DNA from: a bacterium | GTDB lineage: Bacteria; Chloroflexota; Dehalococcoidia; Tepidiformales; Tepidiformaceae | Assembly: GCA_945861295.1 (NCBI GenBank) | Contig: CAMAUF010000020.1 | Coordinates: forward strand, 1 to 13,199 | Direction of reading: 5' to 3' | DNA length: 13,199 nt | Shown: positions 6,112 to 11,719 of the stretch, piece after piece | How the letters are laid out: each line of letters opens with the position of its first letter | Numbering within the stretch: position 1 is the stretch's first letter | The notes under the pieces: model-generated | What the model was told of the DNA's origin: nothing | Seen by the model: the letters and a program-made list of their open reading frames with translations, nothing else | The model's database searches: none | Translations under genes and position numbers: made by a program

Positions 6112-6810
6112 TCATTGGATACGTTCCGCCACGACAACGTCACGGTCGAGGTACTCGCCGGGGCCGCCGGGCCGCGATTCCTGAAACCGGCCGCCGCAGG
6201 TGATCAGCGTCACCCATTCAACGCCCTCTGGCTTGTCCTTGGGCCAAATGAGGTCGCCCATCGGGATCGTGGCGACCTCGTAACGCTTCCTGCGGATAAC
6301 GCGGTACCGGTACTCTTCGCCGTTCTCCATGGTCACCACGATCTCGTCCTCCAGCGCAAGCCGCGCGAGGTTGTAGAACGGGCCGCGAATGTCCGGGTAA
6401 TAATCGACGTGGGCGGAAAACACGGCGTTGCCGCGGAAGCCTGGCTTGTCATAGATGTTGTACCAGCCGGTCTTGAGCGGGTCCGCGGGCGTATCAAGCT
6501 CATTGGATGGGAGAAGTCCTATCGACTCAATCGACGAATCGACGTTGAACCTGGGGATCTTGAGGCGTGCGACCTTGCCATCGAAAGGCGTCGGCGTCGG
6601 CGCCGGCGTGGCCGTCAGCCCGTCGGCCGACGGGCTCGTCGAGGACGCGGCCGCCGGAGGAACCGTCGGTGTGCGCGTGGCCTCGATGTCGACGACCGGT
6701 TCGGAGTTCGCCGCCGAACTCGGCGAGTCGCCCAGGCGGAAGAGGCCCGCAACCAGGAGGGCCGCGCCGGCCATGAACGATACAACTGCGAGGACGCGGA
6801 GCGATTTCAT
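6112..6810 (-). CDS. Sortase with N-terminal transmembrane anchor
   Basis: This 232-residue sortase is paralogous to the adjacent one. Residues ~5-25 (RVLAVVSFMAGAALLVAGLF) form an uncleaved-looking membrane helix with no lipobox Cys. A Ser/Thr/Pro stalk follows (45-76), then the catalytic barrel. The triad is His134 (FSAHVDYY), Cys205 (TLITCGG) and Arg223 (YLDRDVVVAER). ATG at 6810 is the first start placing the helix at the N-terminus. The upstream GGGAGGAG is about 13 bases away, longer than ideal. It appears to be first in a minus-strand operon with the lipobox sortase and the epimerase: the gap to the next gene's preferred start is 47 bases, or there is a 4-base ATGA overlap if that gene's longer start is used. 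The substrate is unknown; no LPxTG-like protein was seen in the window. Confidence 0.9.
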   Translation of the reverse strand: MKSLRVLAVVSFMAGAALLVAGLFRLGDSPSSAANSEPVVDIEATRTPTVPPAAASSTSPSADGLTATPAPTPTPFDGKVARLKIPRFNVDSSIESIGLLPSNELDTPADPLKTGWYNIYDKPGFRGNAVFSAHVDYYPDIRGPFYNLARLALEDEIVVTMENGEEYRYRVIRRKRYEVATIPMGDLIWPKDKPEGVEWVTLITCGGRFQESRPGGPGEYLDRDVVVAERIQ

Positions 6811-7008
6811 TAGACTGCGGCGGCTCCTCCCGGCTTCCAGCACTTCCAGGGTAGAGGAAACCGCGCCTCGTGGGTGAAAGATGGCCTTACGAACGGATGG
6901 CCGCCTCAAGCCCGAGGGCGGTTGCCCTTCGAGCGCGACGCCCAAGGAAGGATCGCCGACGAGGCCGAGGGGCCGGGACGGCCTGCCGGGCGGCTGACCG
7001 CGCTCGCC

Positions 7009-7037
7009 TTATTGACGGAATTCTCCTACCTTATGTT
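7009..7037 (+). promoter_or_regulatory. Weak promoter candidate for the RodZ-like gene
   Basis: TATGTT at 7032-7037 could serve as a -10 box, predicting a start near 7044 and a leader of about 24 bases containing GAGGCAGG before the GTG. TTGACG at 7012-7017 resembles a -35 element but sits only 14 bases away. TTATTG (7009-7014) has correct spacing but a poor match. The rest of the 6811-7067 divergent intergenic region shows nothing else clear. Confidence 0.3.
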
Positions 7038-7067
7038 TTCCCGGTCACGGGCGAGGCAGGCGACCTG

Positions 7068-8195
7068 GTGGCGAATATCGGCGCAACCCTCCGAGATGCC
7101 CGTGTCAAACGGGGACTGACCGTAGAGCAGGTCGCCCAGGAGACCCGGATTTCCAACCGATTCCTGCAGGCGCTTGAGGCGGAACAATTCGACGCGCTGC
7201 CGGCGCCCGTGTATGTACGGGGCTTTCTGCGGTCCTACGCCAACTTCCTTCGGTTAGACCCAGCCCCGCTTTTAGTCGAACTCGACCGCGTCCCAGCGAT
7301 GCGCGAAGCCGTCTCGCGTCACGCGGAGCCGCCCCCCGGAGGCAGGGCCGCGCCCCAACGGCCGGCCGACCCGTTCGCCCGCGCTACGGCGCCGCGGACA
7401 GCGCGGGGCACCGTCGACGGACGGTCCTCGGGGTCGCCGGCGCTCCAGCCCCAGCCCGTGCCCGGGGCTGACCCGAGGTCGTATCCCGAGCCGCCGGAGG
7501 ACGAGGCCTACCAGCCCGATGAATTCGAAGAGGCGCCCACGGACCCCGACGACCGCAACGGAGGCCGGTGGTTCATCATTTTCGGCGCCGGCCTCGTCGC
7601 CGTCCTCGTGGGGCTCGGGGCGGCCGTCTTCATGACGAACGACGACGGCAACCAAAGCCTGCTCGGAGCTACGGGCACAAGCACGGCAACGGGCACGGCC
7701 TCCGCAATCGCAAGCCCGTCGCCTACCAGCTCCGTCCCGCGGGCCACGCCAACCGCGCCGCTCACCTCCACGCCCAGTGGGACGCCTGACGGCTCCGCTA
7801 CTCCAACGGCAACGGCCATGGGCGAGACACCGACAGCGGGCGCTACCGTTACCCAAGGGGCCCGCACCGCGACGCCTACGTTCGAGGCAGCGAACACGCC
7901 GACCCCGAGCAGCCCAACGCCGACTCCCACAAGTGCGCCGCCAACGCCAACGGCGACTTCGACGGTAACCCCGACGCGGACCGCCACGCGAACTCCCGGC
8001 ATCCCACACCCGTCGGGCTACCAGGAGTGTCCCGTCGAAGGGGGCGGGACAAACTGCGGCGTTGCGCCCTTCCGCGTCATCTGCCCACCAGATGACGATT
8101 GGTTCCTCGACTACAATCGGGACTTCGTCCTGCCCAGCGGGTGGCGGGCCGTTGACGTACAGACGACGGGGCGGGCGCCCGATGCGTGTGGCTAG
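7068..8195 (+). CDS. RodZ-like HTH / transmembrane protein with Thr-Pro stalk and Cys-containing C-terminal domain
   Basis: This 375-residue protein is predicted to span the membrane once. Residues 1-74 form an HTH_25/Xre-type domain as in RodZ: IGATLRDARVKRGLTVEQVA, then ETRISNRFLQALEAEQFDALP, then VYVRGFLRSYANFLRLDP. A Pro/acidic cytoplasmic linker (85-165) follows, then a transmembrane helix (168-189, WFIIFGAGLVAVLVGLGAAVF), then a ~115-residue Thr/Pro/Ser/Ala stalk (200-312). The ~60-residue C-terminal domain has Cys321, 330, 339 and 374, which could form two disulfides. GTG 7068 is chosen because the HTH begins right after it and AGG lies 7-11 bases upstream; no good upstream ATG fits. 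RodZ normally links MreB to wall synthesis. Here the extracellular part is unlike RodZ's usual domain. It is divergent from the sortases, which have similar stalks. Confidence 0.85.
   Translation: MANIGATLRDARVKRGLTVEQVAQETRISNRFLQALEAEQFDALPAPVYVRGFLRSYANFLRLDPAPLLVELDRVPAMREAVSRHAEPPPGGRAAPQRPADPFARATAPRTARGTVDGRSSGSPALQPQPVPGADPRSYPEPPEDEAYQPDEFEEAPTDPDDRNGGRWFIIFGAGLVAVLVGLGAAVFMTNDDGNQSLLGATGTSTATGTASAIASPSPTSSVPRATPTAPLTSTPSGTPDGSATPTATAMGETPTAGATVTQGARTATPTFEAANTPTPSSPTPTPTSAPPTPTATSTVTPTRTATRTPGIPHPSGYQECPVEGGGTNCGVAPFRVICPPDDDWFLDYNRDFVLPSGWRAVDVQTTGRAPDACG
7668..8001 (+). repeat. Low-complexity Thr/Pro/Ser/Ala-coding stalk
   Basis: This stretch encodes residues ~201-311 of the RodZ-like protein and is built from irregular ACG/CCG/ACC/CCC codons (TPTP, TATP, SPTP motifs). 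It is likely an extended, possibly glycosylated, extracellular spacer. It is degenerate with no exact long unit. Similar but shorter stalks occur in both neighbouring sortases. Confidence 0.75.
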
Positions 8196-8252
8196 CCTCC
8201 GCTCTCGCGTGACGATGCCGTTGAAATCTGGGTGTCCCGTCGATGCGAGCGA

Positions 8253-8330
8253 TAGACTTGCCGTATGACAGGTGAATTTGTGATGGATTTCGCAAATAGG
8301 GGATTGACACCCTGGTTCAGAAATTGGTAG
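8253..8330 (+). CDS. Possible 21-codon leaderless ORF (low confidence)
   Basis: ATG at 8265 opens a 21-codon frame ending at TAG 8328-8330, with C-terminus GLTPWFRNW. TAGACT (8253-8258) lies six bases before the ATG, the same geometry as the leaderless cyclase gene, and there is no Shine-Dalgarno. The ORF overlaps the predicted promoter of the downstream RNA, so the two readings compete. No homology is recognised. Confidence 0.2.
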
Positions 8331-8333
8331 GTT
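8304..8333 (+). promoter_or_regulatory. Consensus-like sigma-70 promoter
   Basis: TTGACA (8304-8309) is an exact -35 hexamer. TAGGTT (8328-8333), 18 bases on, keeps the key TA...T positions of a -10 box. Transcription would begin near 8340. The surrounding 90 bases are AT-richer than the rest of the window. No ORF with a ribosome binding site starts within 220 bases downstream, so it drives an ncRNA or a long leader of the zinc ribbon gene. Confidence 0.55.
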
Positions 8334-8339
8334 TCAGTG

Positions 8340-8514
8340 GTTGTGGTCCAGCCCCGATGCGAGCGCGCTCACACCGCGCGCCTTGCCCGAGGGATGAGTT
8401 CTGCGCGTCTGAACTGTGCCCTTCGCGAAGGGCCGCACGGGAAGCCCCCCGCCCGTACGGTCGCTTGATGCACAGGAGTTGAGGGGGCCCTCGCCGGAGC
8501 GGGTGGCTCTGGAC
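8340..8514 (+). ncRNA. Candidate structured RNA (or long structured 5' UTR of zinc ribbon gene)
   Basis: Downstream of a good promoter, nested pairings can be drawn. GTCCAG 8346-8351 pairs with CTGGAC 8509-8514; CGAGGG 8388-8393 with CCCTCG 8488-8493; AACTGTG 8412-8418 with CACA plus GTT (8471-8480, bulged). Two apical hairpins lie inside: CCCTT/AAGGG (8419-8423/8428-8432, CGCG loop) and an 8-bp stem 8433-8441/8452-8460 with one C-A mismatch. Length and long-range closure resemble regulatory RNAs such as 6S, but I recognise no 6S, SRP, RNase P or tmRNA signature. There is no clear terminator before 8548. Confidence 0.35.
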
Positions 8515-8547
8515 ACTCTCCCAATCCCGCGTTAACGAACGAATTAG

Positions 8548-8570
8548 CAGTCCCTGAGACTGTATGGAGG
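8548..8570 (+). promoter_or_regulatory. Small hairpin and RBS ahead of the zinc ribbon gene
   Basis: CAGTC (8548-8552) and GACTG (8558-8562) make a 5-bp stem with loop CCTGA. It ends four bases before GGAGG (8566-8570), the ribosome binding site, which sits nine bases upstream of the ATG at 8580. This spacing favours 8580 over the competing ATGs at 8564 and 8572. Confidence 0.5.
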
Positions 8571-8579
8571 AATGTCCGT

Positions 8580-8798
8580 ATGCCGGCTTTGCAGGAAGCT
8601 CCGCCCAAGCGTTGTCCGAAATGTCGCGGCTCGATAATTGTCGAGCGCGATTGGCATGGCACGTATGGGAGCTGCATCATGTGTGGATACGTCCACGAAG
8701 TGTTGACGAGTCCACCGGTCGATCTGGCGGCCGAAGAAGCCGCGCTTCCGCTACGCCAACGCCGGCGTCAGCCGTCCCACGGCAAGCTTCGCCTCTGA
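8580..8798 (+). CDS. Small zinc ribbon protein
   Basis: This 72-residue protein has a CPKC knuckle (Cys12, Cys15) and a CIMC knuckle (Cys32, Cys35), 16 residues apart, a classic zinc ribbon. The intervening SIIVERDWHGTYGS matches the beta-hairpin of small 'CPxC...GxYxSCxxCG' ribbon proteins common in Chloroflexota. The C-terminal half (40-72) is charged and ends in RQRRRQPSHGKLRL, a basic tail that could bind nucleic acid. Start 8580 is supported by GGAGG nine bases upstream. An overlapping frame from 8564 lacks the cysteine pattern. It is followed by a strong terminator stem-loop and appears to be monocistronic, possibly with the long structured leader. Function unknown; a role in transcription or translation regulation is a guess. 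Confidence 0.8.
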   Translation: MPALQEAPPKRCPKCRGSIIVERDWHGTYGSCIMCGYVHEVLTSPPVDLAAEEAALPLRQRRRQPSHGKLRL

Positions 8799-8829
8799 TC
8801 GCGGAGCCCTTCACTCAAGCACGCTCGCG

Positions 8830-8859
8830 AACGCCCGGCCATGAACATGGCCGGGCGTT
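8830..8859 (+). terminator. Strong stem-loop terminator (near-perfect palindrome)
   Basis: Thirteen bases at 8830-8842 (AACGCCCGGCCAT) pair perfectly with 8847-8859, with a GAAC loop. A pyrimidine-rich CGTCCTTT follows. It lies 31 bases after the zinc ribbon gene and just upstream of the next promoter. It is the clearest intrinsic terminator in the window and may work in both directions. Confidence 0.8.
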
Positions 8860-8889
8860 CGTCCTTTACGCGGGGTTGGGCGTTGGGAG

Positions 8890-8907
8890 TAAGATAGAGG
8901 CCGGGGG
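8890..8907 (+). promoter_or_regulatory. -10 box and weak RBS for the ABM-domain gene
   Basis: TAAGAT at 8890-8895 is a good -10 candidate. TTTACG (8865-8870) could be a -35 at a loose 19-base spacing. GGGGG at 8903-8907 is the only Shine-Dalgarno-like run, nine bases from the ATG. Predicted leader is about 15 bases. Confidence 0.4.
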
Positions 8908-8916
8908 TTTGCCACC

Positions 8917-9204
8917 ATGACCTACATTCGACTTTCGATCGCAAAGCCGCGCCGCGGCGAAGAAACCCGCACCTTGGAGCTGATGCAGCGGCTCTCCGAG
9001 ATCGCCGCCACTCAACCGGGTTGCAGCGCCAGCTATGTCCTCCGGCCCCACGACGAAAGCGGCGAAATCGCTCGCATCGCTATCTATGAGAGCGAGCACG
9101 CCGCGGAGAGCGTCGCCAACACGCAGACCGTCCTCTCGCTGCGGTCGGAGTTGCACCTCGCGATCGAGGCGGGGCACACGGAACGGGCCTTCTTCAGTGT
9201 GTAA
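8917..9204 (+). CDS. ABM-domain (antibiotic biosynthesis monooxygenase-like) small protein
   Basis: This 95-residue protein has the pattern of a dimeric alpha+beta barrel. A first strand TYIRLSIAKPRRG (2-14) leads into helix EETRTLELMQRLSEIAATQPGC (15-36), then strand ASYVLRPHDESGEIARIAIYES (38-59), helix HAAESVANTQTVLSLRSELH (61-80) and a terminal strand ERAFFSV. The QPGC turn matches 'xPGc' in ABM/YgiN-like proteins. Members include heme- or quinone-oxygenases and many orphans; the substrate cannot be inferred. ATG 8917 follows the -10 box TAAGAT closely, and the protein aligns with the family from its second residue. It is preceded by the strong terminator and is likely monocistronic or co-transcribed with the FlgM-like gene 127 bases on. 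Confidence 0.75.
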   Translation: MTYIRLSIAKPRRGEETRTLELMQRLSEIAATQPGCSASYVLRPHDESGEIARIAIYESEHAAESVANTQTVLSLRSELHLAIEAGHTERAFFSV

Positions 9205-9331
9205 CCTTGGACCCGATGGCGTTTTACCGAATGATTGCCTTCCGGTAACAGAGCCCCGCTTTGGGGAGGCCGCCGCCGAGCCGAAGGATCATGCAGAGGC
9301 TCACGCTGCGGCTGACCTGAGGGAGCGAGAA

Positions 9332-9496
9332 GTGCTGAAGCAAGAAGTGAACGTCGCCCAACCGCGAATTCCGAGCGGGGCAGGGGTTGACGGCCGGGCG
9401 GCCCGCCTCGCCGACCTCCGGCGCCGGATCGCCACGGGGGAATATCAGCCCGACCCGCGCGCTATCGCGCATGCCATCCTTCGCCGCGGGTTATAG
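9332..9496 (+). CDS. Orphan FlgM-like anti-sigma peptide
   Basis: The 54-residue product's C-terminal half, RAARLADLRRRIATGEYQPDPRAIAHAIL (22-50), has the FlgM pattern: helix, I-x-x-G-x-Y, then a D-x-x-x-I-A helix. FlgM binds and inhibits the flagellar sigma factor FliA. The N-terminal 20 residues are Pro/Gly-containing and probably disordered, as in FlgM. GTG 9332 is chosen because GAGGGAG (9319-9325) ends six bases upstream. The frame is open much further back but that sequence overlaps the ABM gene and is not protein-like. The product is shorter than typical FlgM (about 90-100). No flagellar genes are in the window, so the sigma partner is unknown. A second in-frame GTG at 9347 is possible. 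Confidence 0.65.
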   Translation: MLKQEVNVAQPRIPSGAGVDGRAARLADLRRRIATGEYQPDPRAIAHAILRRGL

Positions 9497-9497
9497 A

Positions 9498-9534
9498 GGG
9501 TGGGCGGCCCCAGAGGCCGTTTCGGCTCCCATCC
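9498..9534. terminator. Nested hairpin between convergent genes
   Basis: CGGCC (9505-9509) and GGCCG (9515-9519) form a stem with loop CCAGA and are followed by TTT. An outer GGGTGGG (9498-9504) can pair with CCCATCC (9528-9534) including one G-T pair. It lies between two convergent genes and could end transcription from both sides. Confidence 0.45.
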
Positions 9535-9540
9535 CGCTGA

Positions 9541-11319
9541 TTAGCGGCCCCGGAAAGCCGGGTCTGTCCGGTCGATCCAACAGTCCGCGAAACGATGCTG
9601 GTAGCCGTCGGTCGCGTCTGTGGGAAAGCCCTTGACGTAGGACTGCTGGACGACGACGACGCGTTCGCTGACGAAGTTGACGGCGGCGTTCAGCTGCAAG
9701 AGTCGCCGCTGCGCGGCCAGGCCGATCTCCCGCCGCCGTCCTTCGTCGAGCTCTTGGCGCTGGGCCGTGATCATCGCGTCGAGGTCGGCGTCTCGCAGTG
9801 CGAAGCTGTTTTTCGAGCCATCGCTGTGGAAGTACGGGTAGAGCCAATCGTCGAGGTCGACCCAGCCCGAGTCTGGCCCAGCGGCCCACGGCGCCGACCC
9901 GCCCAGGAGCCGGGAGACGAGTTCGCCCACGGGCAAGGGGTGGATGCTGACATTCAGCCCCAGCGCCTCCTTGAGGTTGCGTTGGATGAGCGAGCCCATG
10001 CCGAGGGTGGTCTCGGCCTCATCAACGACGAAGAGCGGGCTGTCCGGCGGCACGCCCGTTTTCGTGCCATCGGCGAGGACGTATTTCTGTTCGGACGCGT
10101 ACGCATCAAGCAGGGCACGCGCCTCGCGGATGTCGGCGGCCCGGCCGTCGGGGCCGGTCCGGTAACCGGCGAGTTGGCTCAGTTCGGACTGGGGAAGGGC
10201 CCAGCGCGTGAGCGGCCAGCTCACCCAGGGATTCGATTCCCCCGAACCCGCGAAGAATGTGTTGATCATCTCCTGTCGATTCACCGCGATTGCCAACGCC
10301 GCCCGGAATCGCGGGTCGTTGTAGGGCTGCTGCGGCGTGAAGAACCGCATCCCGAAGAAGAGGCCTTGCCCAAACGTGGTCGTCTGGAGGGAGGGGATGG
10401 CCGCCGTCAATTGGTCGGCCTGCGGGCGGCCAAGGATGGCCACGTCTAGCTCCTTCTTGCGCAGGGCGGCCTCCACGACCCTCGGGTCGCGCGGCTGCGT
10501 CACGGTCACGCCCTGCAGGTAGGGCCGGCCGTTACCGCCGTGCCAAGCCGGATTGCGGGCGACGCTGGCGAAGCGGCCCTCCTCCCACTCCACCCATTGG
10601 AAGGGGCCGCTGCCGGCTTGGGTGTCGAGGTCGATCGTGCGTCCGCCGGCTTCGAGTTCGGGGGCGACGATGAAGGCGTTGGCCCCAGCGAGTGCGCCGA
10701 CCATGTTCGCGTGCGGCGCCTTGAGCCTGATCGCGAGATGCAACGGGTCGAGCGCTTCGACCTTGTCAATGGCGGCCCATTGTGCTCTCCGGACGAAGCT
10801 CCGATCGCCGTTGATTTGCCGTTCCAGCGAGTATTTCACGTCCTCGGCGGTCACCGCCCGTCCAAAGAGCGGCTCTCGCTGATGCCAGCGAGCATTACCA
10901 CGCAACGTGAGGACGAAGGTGAGTGGGTCGGGCGTCTCCGGCATCGCGACGGCGAGGTCGGGGACGATCGTGCCGCTGGTTTGGCTGGAGTACGTGAGCA
11001 GCCGGCTGAAGACGAACGCCTGGTGTCCGAAGAAGGCGCCCGCCTGGGTCTTGTGCGGGTCATAGACGCCGTCGCTCGTGACGAAGCCGGTCAGGCGGAG
11101 TGTTTCGCCGGGGGTTGGCTCGACGGCACGGACGAGCTGGGTCGGTCGCGCCGTGGCGGTCGGCGATGCTTGCGGGCGCCCGGCCAAGGATGGCGTGGCG
11201 GGGGGACGCGCCGGGGCAGCGCCTCCACACGCCGCGACGGGCGTGACCAAGGCAGCGCCCGCGATGGCCAGGAAACGGCGGCGGGAGAGCCGCTTCCCCG
11301 TGGCTCGCCCGGAGTTCAT
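9541..11319 (-). CDS. ABC transporter substrate-binding protein (SBP_bac_5), Tat lipoprotein
   Basis: This 592-residue extracytoplasmic solute-binding protein belongs to the oligopeptide/nickel family. Residues 11-31 form a twin-arginine signal (SRRRFLAIAGAAL) ending in lipobox VAAC, so Cys31 is probably lipidated after Tat export. A Pro/Ala/Thr linker spans 34-70. Family signatures follow: LTFVLTLRGNARWH (133-146), TAEDVKYSLERQ (157-168), GSGPFQWVEWEEGRF (236-250), and PYNDPRFRAALAIAVNRQEM about the middle. The ligand could be a peptide, opine, sugar or nickel complex. The ATG is the first possible start and gives the full Tat motif; GGGGAG lies just upstream. No permease or ATPase gene adjoins it in this window, so it is an orphan here. 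It is divergent from the pterin dehydratase gene. Confidence 0.9.
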   Translation of the reverse strand: MNSGRATGKRLSRRRFLAIAGAALVTPVAACGGAAPARPPATPSLAGRPQASPTATARPTQLVRAVEPTPGETLRLTGFVTSDGVYDPHKTQAGAFFGHQAFVFSRLLTYSSQTSGTIVPDLAVAMPETPDPLTFVLTLRGNARWHQREPLFGRAVTAEDVKYSLERQINGDRSFVRRAQWAAIDKVEALDPLHLAIRLKAPHANMVGALAGANAFIVAPELEAGGRTIDLDTQAGSGPFQWVEWEEGRFASVARNPAWHGGNGRPYLQGVTVTQPRDPRVVEAALRKKELDVAILGRPQADQLTAAIPSLQTTTFGQGLFFGMRFFTPQQPYNDPRFRAALAIAVNRQEMINTFFAGSGESNPWVSWPLTRWALPQSELSQLAGYRTGPDGRAADIREARALLDAYASEQKYVLADGTKTGVPPDSPLFVVDEAETTLGMGSLIQRNLKEALGLNVSIHPLPVGELVSRLLGGSAPWAAGPDSGWVDLDDWLYPYFHSDGSKNSFALRDADLDAMITAQRQELDEGRRREIGLAAQRRLLQLNAAVNFVSERVVVVQQSYVKGFPTDATDGYQHRFADCWIDRTDPAFRGR

Positions 11320-11334
11320 GCTCTCCCCATACTA
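11319..11334 (-). promoter_or_regulatory. -10 candidate for the solute-binding protein gene
   Basis: On the minus strand, TAGTAT (11334-11329) resembles a -10 box and ends nine bases before the ATG. GGGGAG lies between them, so the box either makes an almost leaderless message or is coincidental and the real start lies upstream. No -35 match was found. Confidence 0.3.
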
Positions 11335-11380
11335 TGGCCGCCAGCGGTTACGAACCGGCAAGGCGAGCGGGAGGCGAACT

Positions 11381-11662
11381 ATGGCGGCACGATTTTCCCC
11401 AGCGGAGGTCGCGCAGGCGCTGATCGAGCTGCCGGGATGGACCGCGGACGGTGACGCGATCGTCCGCACGCTGAAGTTCGCCGACCACATCGCGGCGGTC
11501 GGCTTCGTCGTCAAGGTCGCCATGGCGGCGGAAGTCATGGACCACCATCCAGATTTGCGCCTCGTCTACGACACCGTCGCGATCCGCTTGAACAGCCATG
11601 ACGCCGGCGGCGTGACCGATCGCGACGTCCGCCTGGCACGGCGCATCGACCAGCTTGCCTAG
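11381..11662 (+). CDS. Pterin-4a-carbinolamine dehydratase (4a-hydroxytetrahydrobiopterin dehydratase)
   Basis: This 93-residue protein matches the DCoH/PhhB family, which dehydrates 4a-hydroxytetrahydropterin to quinonoid dihydropterin. The family signature is complete: Glu51-x3-His55-His56-Pro57, five residues, Tyr63, nine residues, His73, then Asp82. Spacing fits the known pattern of two catalytic histidines and the distal His. The N-terminal helices (SPAEVAQALIELPGW, 6-20) are typical. Length is normal. ATG 11381 is preceded by GGGAGG (11369-11374) six bases away. No aromatic amino acid hydroxylase gene is in the window, so the partner is unseen; in many bacteria lacking one the role may relate to molybdopterin. 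The gap to the next gene (57 bases) allows co-transcription. Confidence 0.9.
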   Translation: MAARFSPAEVAQALIELPGWTADGDAIVRTLKFADHIAAVGFVVKVAMAAEVMDHHPDLRLVYDTVAIRLNSHDAGGVTDRDVRLARRIDQLA

Positions 11663-11719
11663 CGCGAAAGTCCCGGCGAGGCCAGGCTCGCGTTACGAGA
11701 CACGAAAGGAGGGACGACC

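Larger units (their letters stand above)
8241..8365. repeat. 11-bp direct repeat pair in the intergenic region
   Basis: CGATGCGAGCG occurs exactly at 8241-8251 and again at 8355-8365, 114 bases apart, flanking the promoter at 8304-8333. It might be an operator or simply chance in GC-rich DNA. Confidence 0.3.

Noticed and set aside
7012..7037. TTGACG paired with TATGTT as a good promoter
   Set aside because: Spacing is only 14 bases, too short for a normal sigma-70 promoter; retained only as a weak candidate.
7668..8001. Thr/Pro-coding repeat as a CRISPR or tandem repeat array
   Set aside because: There is no fixed unit or spacer; it is degenerate codon-level low complexity inside one gene.
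8340..8514. Assignment of the structured region as 6S, SRP, RNase P or tmRNA
   Set aside because: None of the sequence signatures I know for these RNAs was found (for example no GAGGAAAGTCCGGGC-type RNase P core, no SRP loop, no CCA-ended tmRNA arm), so it is left as unassigned.
8564..8920. 118-codon frame overlapping the zinc ribbon gene
   Set aside because: It starts before the RBS, lacks the CxxC pairs in frame, and runs through the strong terminator at 8830-8859.
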